A DNA stretch of 62,705 nucleotides from an uncultured Acetatifactor sp. (GTDB lineage: Bacteria; Bacillota; Clostridia; Lachnospirales; Lachnospiraceae): NCBI GenBank assembly GCA_947581865.1, contig CANPWA010000019.1, forward strand, positions 1-62,705. The letters run 5' to 3'. This document shows, one piece after another, positions 41,058 through 50,393 of this stretch (the first letter of the stretch is position 1; each line of letters starts with the position of its first letter). Below the pieces are notes generated by a model. That model was not told the origin of the DNA and ran no database searches. It saw only the letters and a program-made list of their open reading frames with translations. The translations under genes were made by a program, and so were the position numbers.

Positions 41058-42356
41058 TTAACAATAGCTGTTAAACATCATGCCGCTGTAGGCGCTTGTG
41101 TTGTAGGGGCTTACATAGTTGGGACCGCCCGGTCTTTTGTAGGCAACCACGGTCTTATCCACATATTCCATCGGGTTGAGTGCGATCTGGCTGCTTTTTC
41201 TAAGCAGGGAGTTGGAGAAATCCTTCAGGTAGGAGAAGGTGCTGGAAATATCCTCCGACTGCAGTGCAGACTCTTTCAACAGATTCTTTTCGACCTCCAG
41301 AGTGCCGTTCTCGGTCATGTTCAATCCGGTGGCTTCCATGGAGTTTCGGTAAGGGGAGACAATTTCCTTCATCTCTTTGACCAGATTACCGCTCCGATTT
41401 TGGAATCCCAGATAAGAAGCGGCAGCTTTCATAAATTCATTGTAACCGCTTACCAGTTTTGTCACATTGTCTGTCAGGGATTCAGCATCAGCTTTCAGAC
41501 CGATCCGGACAGTTTCTTCTTCCGCTGTGGTTCCTTTTAAGTCTAATTCAAACTGCCTGCCGATCGTGAAATGATTGGAGGCAGAGACGCGTTCCTCCCC
41601 GTTCAGCAGGAAACGCGCATTTGCCGGTTCGCGGCTCATATAGTCCAGCCCGAAGTAATCGACCGTTCCGTTTGCCTTGCTGGTGCGATCGTCCGACACA
41701 TGAAAGATCGCCGGCTTGCCGAGAGAGACTCCCGTAGATTCGGATGTCATTCGCAGCGCCGTTTTCCCCTCCGACTCTATCAAAGAGGCTTTGATGCCGA
41801 TGCCGGAGTTGTTGATCAGGCGGACCAGACGCGCCTGCACATCTTTGTTGGTCTCGTTCTCACCCACGGCAAACTGGAACTCATAATTCATGTCGTTGAT
41901 GGAGACATCAAAGGAGTATGTGTCGGGGCGCAGTGCCACGCGGGTGTTGTCAAGAAACAGACCAATGTTCTCCTGGGGGGAGGCAAGGGACTGTACCTGG
42001 AGTTCAAACCCGGGGGCAGCGCCCTCGGGAATCTCGTCCCCGATATAATTGACATCAACCACATCTTCGTTAGAGGAGTATGCGCTCTTTTTGTTCAGCA
42101 GAGCTTCCTGCTCCAAACCGCCGAACTGGGCAGCCGTATTGTAAAGCTCACGGGCATTTTCCTTCAGATTGACGGCATAATTCTGCGTGTCTTTGCTGGT
42201 GGTGGGAAGATACCAGGGGGCGTCCTTATTCATTTTGACAATGGAGTTATACACGCCGCGGAGCTCAGACTTTTTGTGCGTGTCATAGCGTGTCACATTT
42301 TTCGGCGTATAGGCGGTCAGATAGTTATTGTAGACGGTATTCAAAACACTGTTCAT
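41058..42356 (-). CDS. FliD-like filament cap paralog
   Basis: This 432-residue protein has a C-terminal half that follows the FliD_C pattern (VRIGLKADAESLTDNVTKLV, SGYNEFMKAA, then TGLNMTENGTLEVEKNLLKE). The canonical FliD N-terminus (SGLxSGxDTxxIV) is absent. The N-terminus is MNSVLNTVYNNYLTAYTPKN and the C-terminal tail ends Tyr/Asn/Ser-rich with a terminal Cys. It is convergent with glf and far from the flagellar genes. It may be an alternative cap or filament-associated protein; no clear sigma-28 promoter was found upstream. Confidence 0.72.
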   Translation of the reverse strand: MNSVLNTVYNNYLTAYTPKNVTRYDTHKKSELRGVYNSIVKMNKDAPWYLPTTSKDTQNYAVNLKENARELYNTAAQFGGLEQEALLNKKSAYSSNEDVVDVNYIGDEIPEGAAPGFELQVQSLASPQENIGLFLDNTRVALRPDTYSFDVSINDMNYEFQFAVGENETNKDVQARLVRLINNSGIGIKASLIESEGKTALRMTSESTGVSLGKPAIFHVSDDRTSKANGTVDYFGLDYMSREPANARFLLNGEERVSASNHFTIGRQFELDLKGTTAEEETVRIGLKADAESLTDNVTKLVSGYNEFMKAAASYLGFQNRSGNLVKEMKEIVSPYRNSMEATGLNMTENGTLEVEKNLLKESALQSEDISSTFSYLKDFSNSLLRKSSQIALNPMEYVDKTVVAYKRPGGPNYVSPYNTSAYSGMMFNSYC

Positions 42357-42560
42357 TGTCGCGCCTCCTTTCTTCCATGATAAACGGCGAAGACAAGACA
42401 GGGGATACGGAAATCCTTTCCTGCATATAAAAACTAAAGCAAAACGCTAATTCCCCACTTTGTGAATACAGTTTAGCATAAATATAGGAAAGAAACAACA
42501 TTTTTTTCAAAAAAAGTAAAAAATTTTTAGATATGGACCGCGTAAAATATGGAAAAACAG

Positions 42561-42589
42561 TTGACGGGGACAAAATCCTGTGTTATAGT
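42561..42589 (+). promoter_or_regulatory. Sigma-A promoter of rpmG-secE-nusG
   Basis: TTGACG, 17 nt, TGtTATAGT (extended -10). It initiates the translation/transcription block. Confidence 0.85.
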
Positions 42590-42652
42590 AATCAGGCGAG
42601 ATGAGATTTAGGTCTTTTTTTTATGCTTAAAAAACCAATGGAGGTAGGAAAA

Positions 42653-42802
42653 ATGCGTACAAAGATTACATTGGCGTGTACTGAGTGCAAGCAGCGCAAC
42701 TACAATACAACCAAGGAAAAGAAAAACCATCCTGACAGAATGGAGACCAAGAAGTATTGCAGATTCTGTAAGACGCATACGCTGCACAAAGAGACCAAGT
42801 AA
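42653..42802 (+). CDS. rpmG: 50S ribosomal protein L33
   Basis: The 49-residue product starts [20 protein letters not shown] and has two zinc-type CxxC pairs (CTEC and CRFC), the zinc-binding form of L33. It begins at ATG after ATGGAGGTAGG and is the usual first gene before secE-nusG in Firmicutes. The gene is short but unmistakable. Confidence 0.96.
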   Translation: MRTKITLACTECKQRNYNTTKEKKNHPDRMETKKYCRFCKTHTLHKETK

Positions 42803-42840
42803 GTTTTTTCTTTTGTAAAGTAGAATTTTGGAGGTCGAAA

Positions 42841-43044
42841 ATGGGAGATTCCGCAGAAAAGCAGTCCAAGCCCGGTTTTTTCCAGGGTGTCAAGGCTGAG
42901 TTCAAGAAAATTTCATGGCCTGACAGACAGTCAACCTTAAAGCAATCCGTAGCGGTGGTGATAATTTCTATTGTAATGGGAGTTCTGATCGCAGTGCTGG
43001 ACTATGTTTTCCAGTATGGCGTGAATTTCCTGACATCTTTATAA
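42841..43044 (+). CDS. secE: Preprotein translocase subunit SecE
   Basis: The 67-residue Firmicutes-type SecE has a charged amphipathic helix (FQGVKAEFKKISWPDRQST) and a single membrane segment (about residues 37-60, VAVVIISIVMGVLIAVLDYV). It clamps SecY in the translocon. TTGGAGG precedes the ATG. Confidence 0.95.
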   Translation: MGDSAEKQSKPGFFQGVKAEFKKISWPDRQSTLKQSVAVVIISIVMGVLIAVLDYVFQYGVNFLTSL

Positions 43045-43067
43045 GATAAAAGAGCGAGGGCGATTGT

Positions 43068-43586
43068 ATGGCAGAGGCAATGTGGTATGTAGTTCATACC
43101 TATTCCGGATATGAAAATAAGGTCAAGGCCAATATTGAGAAGACCATCGAGAACAATCCCCACCTTGCAGAGCAGATCCTGGAGGTCAGAGTGCCCATGC
43201 AGGATGTGGTGGAGATTAAGAACGGGGCAAAGAGAACCGTTCCCAAGAAGATGTTTCCCGGATATGTTCTACTGAATATGGAAATGAACGACGACACATG
43301 GTATGTGGTGCGCAACACCCGTGGCGTCACAGGATTTGTGGGACCGGGAAGCAAGCCCGTTCCCCTCACGGAAGCAGAGATGAAGCCTCTGGGTATCAAG
43401 ACGGACAATGTCTCCATTGATTTTGTGGAGGGCGACAGCATCGCGGTGGTTGCGGGTGTCTGGAAAGATACCGTGGGCGTGGTCCAGAAACTGGATTACG
43501 GCAAACAGACGGCAACCATCAATGTAGAGCTGTTCGGAAGGGAGACCCCTGTGGAGATCAGCTTCGCAGAGGTTAGAAAGCTCTAA
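43068..43586 (+). CDS. nusG: Transcription termination/antitermination factor NusG
   Basis: The 172-residue product has an N-terminal NGN domain (WYVVHTYSGYENKVKANIEK, then FPGYVLLNMEM) and a C-terminal KOW domain (GDSIAVVAGVWKDTVGVVQK). It binds RNA polymerase and modulates elongation and pausing. Standard position after secE. Confidence 0.97.
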   Translation: MAEAMWYVVHTYSGYENKVKANIEKTIENNPHLAEQILEVRVPMQDVVEIKNGAKRTVPKKMFPGYVLLNMEMNDDTWYVVRNTRGVTGFVGPGSKPVPLTEAEMKPLGIKTDNVSIDFVEGDSIAVVAGVWKDTVGVVQKLDYGKQTATINVELFGRETPVEISFAEVRKL

Positions 43587-43671
43587 GCAGAGGATGCGGA
43601 TTTAAACCGATATTTTCCGGTTCGCCGGTAAATATATGTAACAAGGGGAATGTGTTTGGCGCTTCTAGGCG

Positions 43672-43712
43672 CAGGCGTTCCCGGTGGGAGCGGGGCAAAA
43701 GCCCCCGCGCCA
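43672..43712 (+). promoter_or_regulatory. GC-rich hairpin in the rplK leader
   Basis: GCGGGGC AAAA GCCCCCGC forms a strong stem-loop in the 153-nt nusG-rplK gap, preceded by a short hairpin GGCGC TTCTA GGCGC-like. It could be an autoregulatory L1/L11 leader. No T-run follows, so it is not a terminator. Confidence 0.4.
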
Positions 43713-43739
43713 GATTACCACATTATAGGAGGTGCCACA

Positions 43740-44165
43740 ATGGCAAAGAAAGTAGAAGGCTATATCAAGTTACAGATTCCTGCCGGCAAAGCAACACCGG
43801 CTCCCCCTGTTGGTCCTGCATTGGGTCAGCACGGCGTGAACATCGTTGAATTTACAAAGCAGTTCAACGCGAAGACGGCAGACAAGGGTGATGTGATCAT
43901 CCCGGTTGTCATCACCGTATACGCAGACAGAAGTTTCAGTTTCATTACAAAAACTCCTCCTGCTGCAGTATTGTTAAAGAAGGCGTGCAACATCAAGTCC
44001 GGATCGGGCGCGCCCAACAAGAACAAGGTGGCTACCATTTCCAAGGCGAAAGTGCAGGAGATCGCCGAGCTGAAAATGCCGGATCTGAATGCGGCAAGCC
44101 TGGAAGCGGCTATGAGCATGATCGCCGGTACCGCACGCAGCATGGGTATTGTAGTAGAAGATTAA
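43740..44165 (+). CDS. rplK: 50S ribosomal protein L11
   Basis: The 141-residue product starts [20 protein letters not shown] and has the conserved proline-rich N-terminal segment [19 protein letters not shown] at 43740 follows TAGGAGGTG. The longer GTG-initiated reading would run through the leader hairpin. Confidence 0.97.
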   Translation: MAKKVEGYIKLQIPAGKATPAPPVGPALGQHGVNIVEFTKQFNAKTADKGDVIIPVVITVYADRSFSFITKTPPAAVLLKKACNIKSGSGAPNKNKVATISKAKVQEIAELKMPDLNAASLEAAMSMIAGTARSMGIVVED

Positions 44166-44223
44166 CGATTAACATTTGGGAGGCAGTCGAAAGATTGCCG
44201 CTGGAACCTGGGAGGTAAAGTAA

Positions 44224-44913
44224 ATGAAACATGGTAAGAAATATAATGAGGCTGCAAAACTTGTAGACCGCGCAACCCAGTATGAGCCCAACGAGGCGAT
44301 CGCACTGGTTAAGAAGACCGCAACCGCTAAGTTTGATGAGACCATTGAGGTTCACATCCGAACCGGTTGTGACGGACGTCATGCTGAGCAGCAGATCCGT
44401 GGCGCAGTAGTACTGCCCAACGGAACCGGTAAGAAAGTAAGGGTCTTGGTTTTTGCAAAGGGAGATAAGCTGAACGAGGCAGAAGCGGCAGGGGCTGACT
44501 ATGTAGGCGGCGAGGAGCTGATCCCCAAGATTCAGAATGACGGATGGCTCGATTTTGATGTAGTGGTAGCCACTCCGGATATGATGGGTGTCGTTGGTCG
44601 TCTGGGTAAGGTTCTGGGACCTAAGGGTCTGATGCCCAACCCGAAGGCAGGTACCGTGACCATGGATGTCGCCAAGGCTGTTGCCGACATCAAGGCCGGT
44701 AAGATTGAATACAGACTGGACAAAACCAATATCGTCCATGTTCCTGTAGGCAAGGCATCCTTTACGGAGGAAGCTCTGCAGGAGAACTTTAACGCCCTGA
44801 TGGATGCCATCGTAAAGGCAAAACCCAGTGCGCTGAAGGGTCAGTATCTGAGGAGCATCACGCTGACCAGCACTATGGGACCCGGCGTTAAGGTGAGTGT
44901 TGCGAAGTACTGA
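44224..44913 (+). CDS. rplA: 50S ribosomal protein L1
   Basis: The 229-residue product has [16 protein letters not shown] and [14 protein letters not shown], both diagnostic for L1, which builds the L1 stalk and often represses its own operon. It starts at ATG after GGGAGGTAAAG. Confidence 0.97.
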   Translation: MKHGKKYNEAAKLVDRATQYEPNEAIALVKKTATAKFDETIEVHIRTGCDGRHAEQQIRGAVVLPNGTGKKVRVLVFAKGDKLNEAEAAGADYVGGEELIPKIQNDGWLDFDVVVATPDMMGVVGRLGKVLGPKGLMPNPKAGTVTMDVAKAVADIKAGKIEYRLDKTNIVHVPVGKASFTEEALQENFNALMDAIVKAKPSALKGQYLRSITLTSTMGPGVKVSVAKY

Positions 44914-44936
44914 TCTGGCATTTTCGTAATTAACTG

Positions 44937-44965
44937 TTGACAATCCTGATTGAATGTGATAATCT
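44937..44965 (+). promoter_or_regulatory. Sigma-A promoter of the rplJL operon
   Basis: Perfect TTGACA at 44937-44942, 17 nt, then TGaTAATCT (extended -10). GATAAT with a 15-nt spacer is an alternative reading of the same site. Confidence 0.65.
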
Positions 44966-44974
44966 GTCAAGGGT

Positions 44975-45091
44975 TGAAAAACCAGGCCGAAGACAGTAGG
45001 TGTCCTGAAAGGACGTAAGCGAAGCGCCTACCGAGGAGAGAGTTTATTGATTGAAACTGCGTCTTCCTGTCTGGGAAGACGCTTTTTTATA
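44975..45091 (+). promoter_or_regulatory. Ribosomal protein L10 leader with attenuator
   Basis: The conserved L10(L12)4-binding leader is recognisable by CCGAAGACAGTAGGT, the CCTGAAAGGACGTAAG hairpin and GCCTACCGAGGAGAG. It is followed by an intrinsic terminator (GCGTCTTCC / GGAAGACGC plus T6). Excess L10 should favour termination before rplJ. Confidence 0.93.
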
Positions 45092-45134
45092 TTTTGAAGC
45101 TCCTTCGGCATCAAATCTAAAAGGAGGGTAAAAA

Positions 45135-45743
45135 ATGGCAAAGGTTGAATTGAAACAGCCCATTGTAGAAGAGATTTCTGCCAAGGTCAAAGATGCTCAG
45201 TCCGTTGTCCTGGTCGATTACCGGGGACTTACTGTTGAGCAGGACACACAGCTTCGTAAGAATCTGCGAGAGGCAGGAGTCACCTACAAGGTGTACAAGA
45301 ACACCTACATGACCCGCGCTTTCAAGGGAACTGATTTTGAAGCTTTGGCTCCCTATTTGGAAGGACCCAGTGCAGTTGCCATCTCTACGGAGGACGCTAC
45401 GGCTCCCGCAAGAATATTGGCAGAGTTTGCGAAGAAGGCAGACAAGCTGGAGATCAAAGGCGGTATTGTGGAAGGTACTTTGTATGACGCAAAGGGAATG
45501 GCAATGATCGCAAGCGTTCCTTCCAGGGAAGTGCTTATCTCCAAGCTGCTTGGCAGCCTGCAGAGCCCCATCACCAATTTTGCACGCGTCATGAACCAGC
45601 TGGCAGAAAAAGGCGGTGCATCCGCATGTGCAGCTTCTGCTGAGGAAGCACCTGCCGATAAGACCGCTTCTGCTGAGGAAGCACCTGCCGAAGCGGCGGC
45701 AGAAGCGCCCGCTGAAGAGGCGGCAGCTCCTGCAGAGGAGTAA
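45135..45743 (+). CDS. rplJ: 50S ribosomal protein L10
   Basis: The 202-residue product has the L10 core ([20 protein letters not shown], then [12 protein letters not shown]). It is longer than the usual ~165-175 residues because of an Ala/Glu/Pro-rich C-terminal tail made of repeats of AEEAPAE. The normal C-terminal helix for L7/L12 dimers precedes the tail. ATG follows AAGGAGGG. Confidence 0.95.
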   Translation: MAKVELKQPIVEEISAKVKDAQSVVLVDYRGLTVEQDTQLRKNLREAGVTYKVYKNTYMTRAFKGTDFEALAPYLEGPSAVAISTEDATAPARILAEFAKKADKLEIKGGIVEGTLYDAKGMAMIASVPSREVLISKLLGSLQSPITNFARVMNQLAEKGGASACAASAEEAPADKTASAEEAPAEAAAEAPAEEAAAPAEE

Positions 45744-45781
45744 TACCTATTAACAGTAAATTGAAAATGGAGGAATTGAAA

Positions 45782-46156
45782 ATGGCTAAGTTAACGGCAC
45801 AGGAACTGATTGACGCTATCAAAGAGTTGAGCGTATTAGAGTTGAACGATCTGGTAAAGGCTTGTGAGGAGGAGTTCGGCGTATCTGCAGCAGCAGGCGT
45901 TGTGGTTGCAGCAGCAGGTCCCGCAGCAGAGGCTGCCGAGGAGAAGACCGAATTCGACGTTGAGCTGACCGAGGTTGGCGCAGAGAAGGTTAAGGTCATC
46001 AAGGTTGTCCGTGAGATCACCGGTCTGGGTCTGAAAGAGGCAAAGGACGCTGTAGACGGTGCTCCCAAGGTGATCAAAGAGGGCGCTTCCAAGGAAGAGG
46101 CTGAGGAGATCAAGAAGAAACTTGAGGAAGTCGGCGCAAAGGTTACTTTGAAATAA
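45782..46156 (+). CDS. rplL: 50S ribosomal protein L7/L12
   Basis: The 124-residue product has an N-terminal dimerisation domain, an Ala-rich hinge (about residues 36-52) and a C-terminal factor-binding domain ([20 protein letters not shown]). ATG at 45782 follows GGAGGAATTGAAA. Upstream TTG is out of register with the ribosome site. Confidence 0.97.
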   Translation: MAKLTAQELIDAIKELSVLELNDLVKACEEEFGVSAAAGVVVAAAGPAAEAAEEKTEFDVELTEVGAEKVKVIKVVREITGLGLKEAKDAVDGAPKVIKEGASKEEAEEIKKKLEEVGAKVTLK

Positions 46157-46170
46157 TCATAGTGAGTCGG

Positions 46171-46210
46171 ACAGTCCCCGCACGGCTGCGGGGACTGTTT
46201 TCTCTTTTTT
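46171..46210 (+). terminator. Terminator of rplJL
   Basis: ACAGTCCCCGCA, loop CGGC, TGCGGGGACTGT, then TTTTCTCTTTTTT. A very stable stem, which separates rplJL from rpoBC. Confidence 0.93.
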
Positions 46211-46288
46211 ATAATCTGACACTCTATTTGGAATATCTTTCTGTGTATAAATACGCGTATATTATGCGCATATTTTCAATATTTTTTC

Positions 46289-46317
46289 TTGACTCTTTTT
46301 TCCATTTGTGATAATAT
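46289..46317 (+). promoter_or_regulatory. Sigma-A promoter of rpoBC
   Basis: TTGACT, 17 nt, TGaTAATAT (extended -10). The layout closely resembles the rplJL promoter. Confidence 0.75.
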
Positions 46318-46450
46318 GAAAAATGCACTATTGTGTGAAAGTGGGCTTATTGTGCGCAAAAATGCAGGATAGGTCTGTTTCGGCATGATAATCGCGGTTG
46401 TTTTGGTAACGATTGAGGCAACAAATCAAGAAGAACGGGGTGAAATGTCA

Positions 46451-49400
46451 ATGGAAAAGAACAGAATACGTCCCTTGACCGGCAACAGGGTTATGCGTAT
46501 GAGTTACGCGAGACAGAAAGAGGTTCTGGAGATGCCCAACCTGATCGAAGTCCAGAAGGATTCCTATCAGTGGTTTTTGGATGAAGGCTTGAAGGAAGTC
46601 TTCGATGACATCTCTCCCATCGCTGACTACAGCGGGTCTCTTAGTCTGGAATTCGTGGACTTTGAGCTGTGCAGAGATGATGTGAAGTATTCTATTGAAG
46701 AATGCAAGGAGAGAGATGCCAACTATGCGGCTCCCCTGAAGGTGAAGGTGCGTCTTTACAACAAGGAGAAGGAAGAGATCAGCGAACATGAGATCTTTAT
46801 GGGCGATCTGCCTTTGATGACCGAGACGGGCACCTTTATCATCAATGGCGCAGAGCGTGTCATCGTAAGCCAGCTTGTGCGTTCTCCCGGCATTTATTAC
46901 GGTATCAATCATGATAAGATTGGTAAAAAACTGTTCTCCTGTACCGTCATTCCCAACCGTGGAGCATGGCTGGAGTATGAGACGGATTCCAATGACGTTT
47001 TTTATGTGCGTGTGGACAGAACCCGTAAGGTTCCCATCACAGTGCTGATCCGCGCCCTTGGCATCGGCACCAACGATGAGATCCGCGAGGTGTTTGGCGA
47101 CGAGCCTAAGATTGAGGCAAGCTTTGGAAAAGACACTGCTGAGAATTATCAGGAGGGTCTGTTGGAGCTGTACAAAAAGATCCGTCCCGGCGAGCCCCTC
47201 AATGTGGAGAGTGCGGAGAGTCTGATCAACGCGATGTTCTTTGACCCCAGAAGATATGATTTGGCCAAGGTCGGCAGATATAAATTTAACAAGAAACTTG
47301 CATTCAGAAACAGGATCAGACATCAGATCCTTGCTGCGGATGTGGTGGATCCCGCTACAGGCGAGGTCCTTGCAAACGCAGGGGACAAGGTCAGCGCAGA
47401 GCTGGCGGATCAGATCCAGGATGCCGCAGTGCCCTTTGTGTATATTCAGACGGAGGAGAAAAATGTAAAGGTTCTCTCCAATATGATGGTGGATATCACG
47501 AATTTCATTGACTGCAATCCGAGGGATTTTGGCATTCATGAGAAGGTATATTACCCTGTTCTTGCACAGATTTTGGAGGAATTTTCCGACGACCCCGAGA
47601 AGCTTGGCGAGGCGATCAAGAAAAATGTTCATGAGCTGGTTCCCAAGCACATCACCAAGGAGGATATCATTGCCTCCATCAATTATAATATGCACCTGGA
47701 ATACGGGCTGGGCAACGATGACGACATCGACCACTTAGGCAACAGGCGTATCCGTGCGGTGGGCGAGCTTTTGCAGAACCAGTACCGCATTGGGCTGTCC
47801 AGGATGGAGCGAGTGGTGCGGGAGCGTATGACCACTCATGACGCGGAGGAGATTTCCCCTCAGAGTCTGATCAATATCAAGCCTGTGACGGCTGCCGTGA
47901 AGGAGTTTTTCGGCTCCTCCCAGCTGTCCCAGTTCATGGATCAGAACAATCCTCTGGGTGAGCTGACCCACAAGAGACGTCTCTCTGCTCTGGGACCCGG
48001 AGGTCTGTCCAGGGACCGTGCAGGATTTGAGGTCCGGGACGTACATTATTCCCACTACGGAAGGATGTGCCCCATTGAGACGCCTGAGGGTCCCAACATC
48101 GGTTTGATCAACTCTCTCGCAAGCTATGCGCGGATCAATGAATATGGTTTTGTGGAGGCTCCGTACCGCAAGATCGACAAGACGGACGAGGCAAACCCCC
48201 GTGTCACGGAGGAAGTGGTATATATGACTGCCGATGAGGAGGATAATTACCATGTGGCACAGGCGAATGAAGCGCTGGATGAAGACGGTCATTTTGTGAG
48301 AAACATGGTATCCGGCCGTTACCGTGAGGAGACGCAGGCATATCCCAAAGCCATGTTCGATTATATGGATGTGTCGCCGAGGATGGTGTTCTCCGTGGCT
48401 ACCGCACTGATTCCTTTCCTCGAGAACGACGATGCCAACCGTGCGCTGATGGGTTCCAACATGCAGCGTCAGGCAGTGCCCCTTCTGAATACGGAAGCGC
48501 CTGTGGTGGGTACCGGCATGGAGGTGAAGACCGCCGTGGACTCCGGTGTCTGTGTGGTTGCAAAGAAAGCGGGTACAGTGACATATGTGGCCTCCGATCT
48601 GATCAGGATGACCTGTGATGACGGTGAGAAGGCGGAGTATCATCTGACCAAATTTGCCCGCTCCAATCAGTCCAACTGCTACAACCAGAAACCCATTGTG
48701 TTCAAAGGCGACCATGTGGAGGAGGGACAGGTGATTGCCGACGGTCCGTCTACTTCCATGGGCGAGCTTGCCATGGGCAAAAACCCTCTGATCGGTTTTA
48801 TGACCTGGGAGGGTTACAACTACGAGGATGCCGTTCTTTTGAGCGAGAGGCTGGTGCAGGAAGATGTCTACACTTCCGTGCATATTGAGGAATATGAGGC
48901 GGAAGCCAGGGACACCAAATTAGGTCCCGAGGAGATCACCCGGGATGTTCCCGGAGTGGGCGATGATGCACTTAAGGATCTGGATGACAGAGGAATCGTG
49001 CGCATCGGTGCGGAGGTCCGCGCCGGCGATATCCTGGTGGGAAAGGTTACCCCGAAGGGTGAGACAGAGCTGACCGCCGAGGAGAGGCTGCTCCGCGCAA
49101 TTTTCGGAGAAAAGGCAAGAGAGGTGCGTGACACTTCCCTCAAGGTTCCTCACGGCGAGTACGGTATTGTAGTGGATGCAAAGGTGTTCACCAGAGAGAA
49201 CAGCGACGAGCTGTCTCCCGGCGTGAATCAGGCGGTCCGCATTTATATAGCACAGAAGAGAAAGATTTCCGTGGGCGATAAGATGGCAGGCCGCCACGGT
49301 AACAAGGGTGTGGTTTCCCGTGTGCTTCCGGTGGAGGATATGCCTTATCTTCCCAACGGACGACCTCTGGATATCGTGTTGAATCCTCTGGGTGTGCCTT

Positions 49401-50374
49401 CCCGTATGAACATTGGACAGGTATTGGAGATTCATCTGTCCCTGGCGGCAAAGGCCCTGGGCTTTAATGTGGCGACGCCCGTGTTTGACGGCGCCAATGA
49501 GCGTGACATTATGGATACGCTGGATCTGGCAAATGATTATGTCAACCTTCCTTTTGACGATGCGGAGGCGAAAGCCTGGAAGGCGGAAGGCAGAACCACT
49601 ACCGCAGACGACAGGGAGTGGAAGGGAGAGACCTTTGAGAGCCTGCACAAGGAGGAACTTCTTCCGGAAGTGGTGGATTATCTGTCAGAAAACAGAGAAC
49701 ACAGAGGTCTGTGGACCGGCGTTCCCATTTCCCGTGACGGTAAGGTCCGCCTGCGCGACGGCAGAACCGGCGAATATTTTGACAGCCCTGTAACCATTGG
49801 GCATATGCACTATCTGAAACTGCATCATCTGGTGGACGATAAGATTCATGCCCGTTCCACCGGGCCGTATTCCCTGGTGACACAGCAGCCTCTGGGCGGT
49901 AAAGCACAGTTCGGCGGACAGCGTTTCGGTGAGATGGAGGTTTGGGCGCTGGAAGCATATGGAGCATCTTACACCCTGCAGGAGATCCTGACGGTGAAGT
50001 CGGATGATGTGGTGGGACGTGTGAAGACTTACGAGGCGATCATCAAGGGGGACAATATCCCTGAACCCGGAATCCCGGAATCCTTCAAAGTGCTTTTGAA
50101 GGAGCTGCAGGCACTGGGTCTGGATGTGCGCGTGCTGCGTGAGGATCAGACGGAGGTCGAGATCATGGAGACCATCGATTACGGTGATACGGATTACCGC
50201 TATGAGATGGAAGGAGACCGTAAGTATGACGATTATGACAACAGATCCCTCGGCGAGATGGGATATCAGGCACAGGAGTTCGATGAAGAGAGCGGAGAGA
50301 TCGTGAGTGCCGAGGACGATGATTACGCTGAGGATGATTACGCAGACGACTACGACGGCGATGATGAAATGTAA
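46451..50374 (+). CDS. rpoB: DNA-directed RNA polymerase subunit beta
   Basis: The 1307-residue product is full-length beta subunit. The rifampicin-site region reads [20 protein letters not shown] followed by [20 protein letters not shown]. The usual resistance positions (Asp of FMDQ, His of THKRR, Ser of LSALG) are wild-type. The conserved RYKFNKKL and [12 protein letters not shown] motifs are present. I prefer ATG at 46451, which has proper spacing from GGGGTGA; ATG at 46445 is too close. The last ~30 residues are an acidic Asp/Glu/Tyr tail ([19 protein letters not shown]). Confidence 0.97.
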   Translation: MEKNRIRPLTGNRVMRMSYARQKEVLEMPNLIEVQKDSYQWFLDEGLKEVFDDISPIADYSGSLSLEFVDFELCRDDVKYSIEECKERDANYAAPLKVKVRLYNKEKEEISEHEIFMGDLPLMTETGTFIINGAERVIVSQLVRSPGIYYGINHDKIGKKLFSCTVIPNRGAWLEYETDSNDVFYVRVDRTRKVPITVLIRALGIGTNDEIREVFGDEPKIEASFGKDTAENYQEGLLELYKKIRPGEPLNVESAESLINAMFFDPRRYDLAKVGRYKFNKKLAFRNRIRHQILAADVVDPATGEVLANAGDKVSAELADQIQDAAVPFVYIQTEEKNVKVLSNMMVDITNFIDCNPRDFGIHEKVYYPVLAQILEEFSDDPEKLGEAIKKNVHELVPKHITKEDIIASINYNMHLEYGLGNDDDIDHLGNRRIRAVGELLQNQYRIGLSRMERVVRERMTTHDAEEISPQSLINIKPVTAAVKEFFGSSQLSQFMDQNNPLGELTHKRRLSALGPGGLSRDRAGFEVRDVHYSHYGRMCPIETPEGPNIGLINSLASYARINEYGFVEAPYRKIDKTDEANPRVTEEVVYMTADEEDNYHVAQANEALDEDGHFVRNMVSGRYREETQAYPKAMFDYMDVSPRMVFSVATALIPFLENDDANRALMGSNMQRQAVPLLNTEAPVVGTGMEVKTAVDSGVCVVAKKAGTVTYVASDLIRMTCDDGEKAEYHLTKFARSNQSNCYNQKPIVFKGDHVEEGQVIADGPSTSMGELAMGKNPLIGFMTWEGYNYEDAVLLSERLVQEDVYTSVHIEEYEAEARDTKLGPEEITRDVPGVGDDALKDLDDRGIVRIGAEVRAGDILVGKVTPKGETELTAEERLLRAIFGEKAREVRDTSLKVPHGEYGIVVDAKVFTRENSDELSPGVNQAVRIYIAQKRKISVGDKMAGRHGNKGVVSRVLPVEDMPYLPNGRPLDIVLNPLGVPSRMNIGQVLEIHLSLAAKALGFNVATPVFDGANERDIMDTLDLANDYVNLPFDDAEAKAWKAEGRTTTADDREWKGETFESLHKEELLPEVVDYLSENREHRGLWTGVPISRDGKVRLRDGRTGEYFDSPVTIGHMHYLKLHHLVDDKIHARSTGPYSLVTQQPLGGKAQFGGQRFGEMEVWALEAYGASYTLQEILTVKSDDVVGRVKTYEAIIKGDNIPEPGIPESFKVLLKELQALGLDVRVLREDQTEVEIMETIDYGDTDYRYEMEGDRKYDDYDNRSLGEMGYQAQEFDEESGEIVSAEDDDYAEDDYADDYDGDDEM

Positions 50375-50393
50375 ATAGAAAGGGAGTGCCAAA

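Noticed and set aside
42375..42440. Minus-strand sigma-28-like TTCCGTAT before the FliD-like gene
   Set aside because: The -10 deviates at two positions and no TAAA lies at the proper distance.
43650..43739. GTG-initiated extension of rplK
   Set aside because: It passes through a GC-rich leader hairpin, and [12 protein letters not shown] is the normal L11 start.
46448..49648. Several long antisense frames under rpoB
   Set aside because: They result from codon bias in a highly expressed gene; no start signals.
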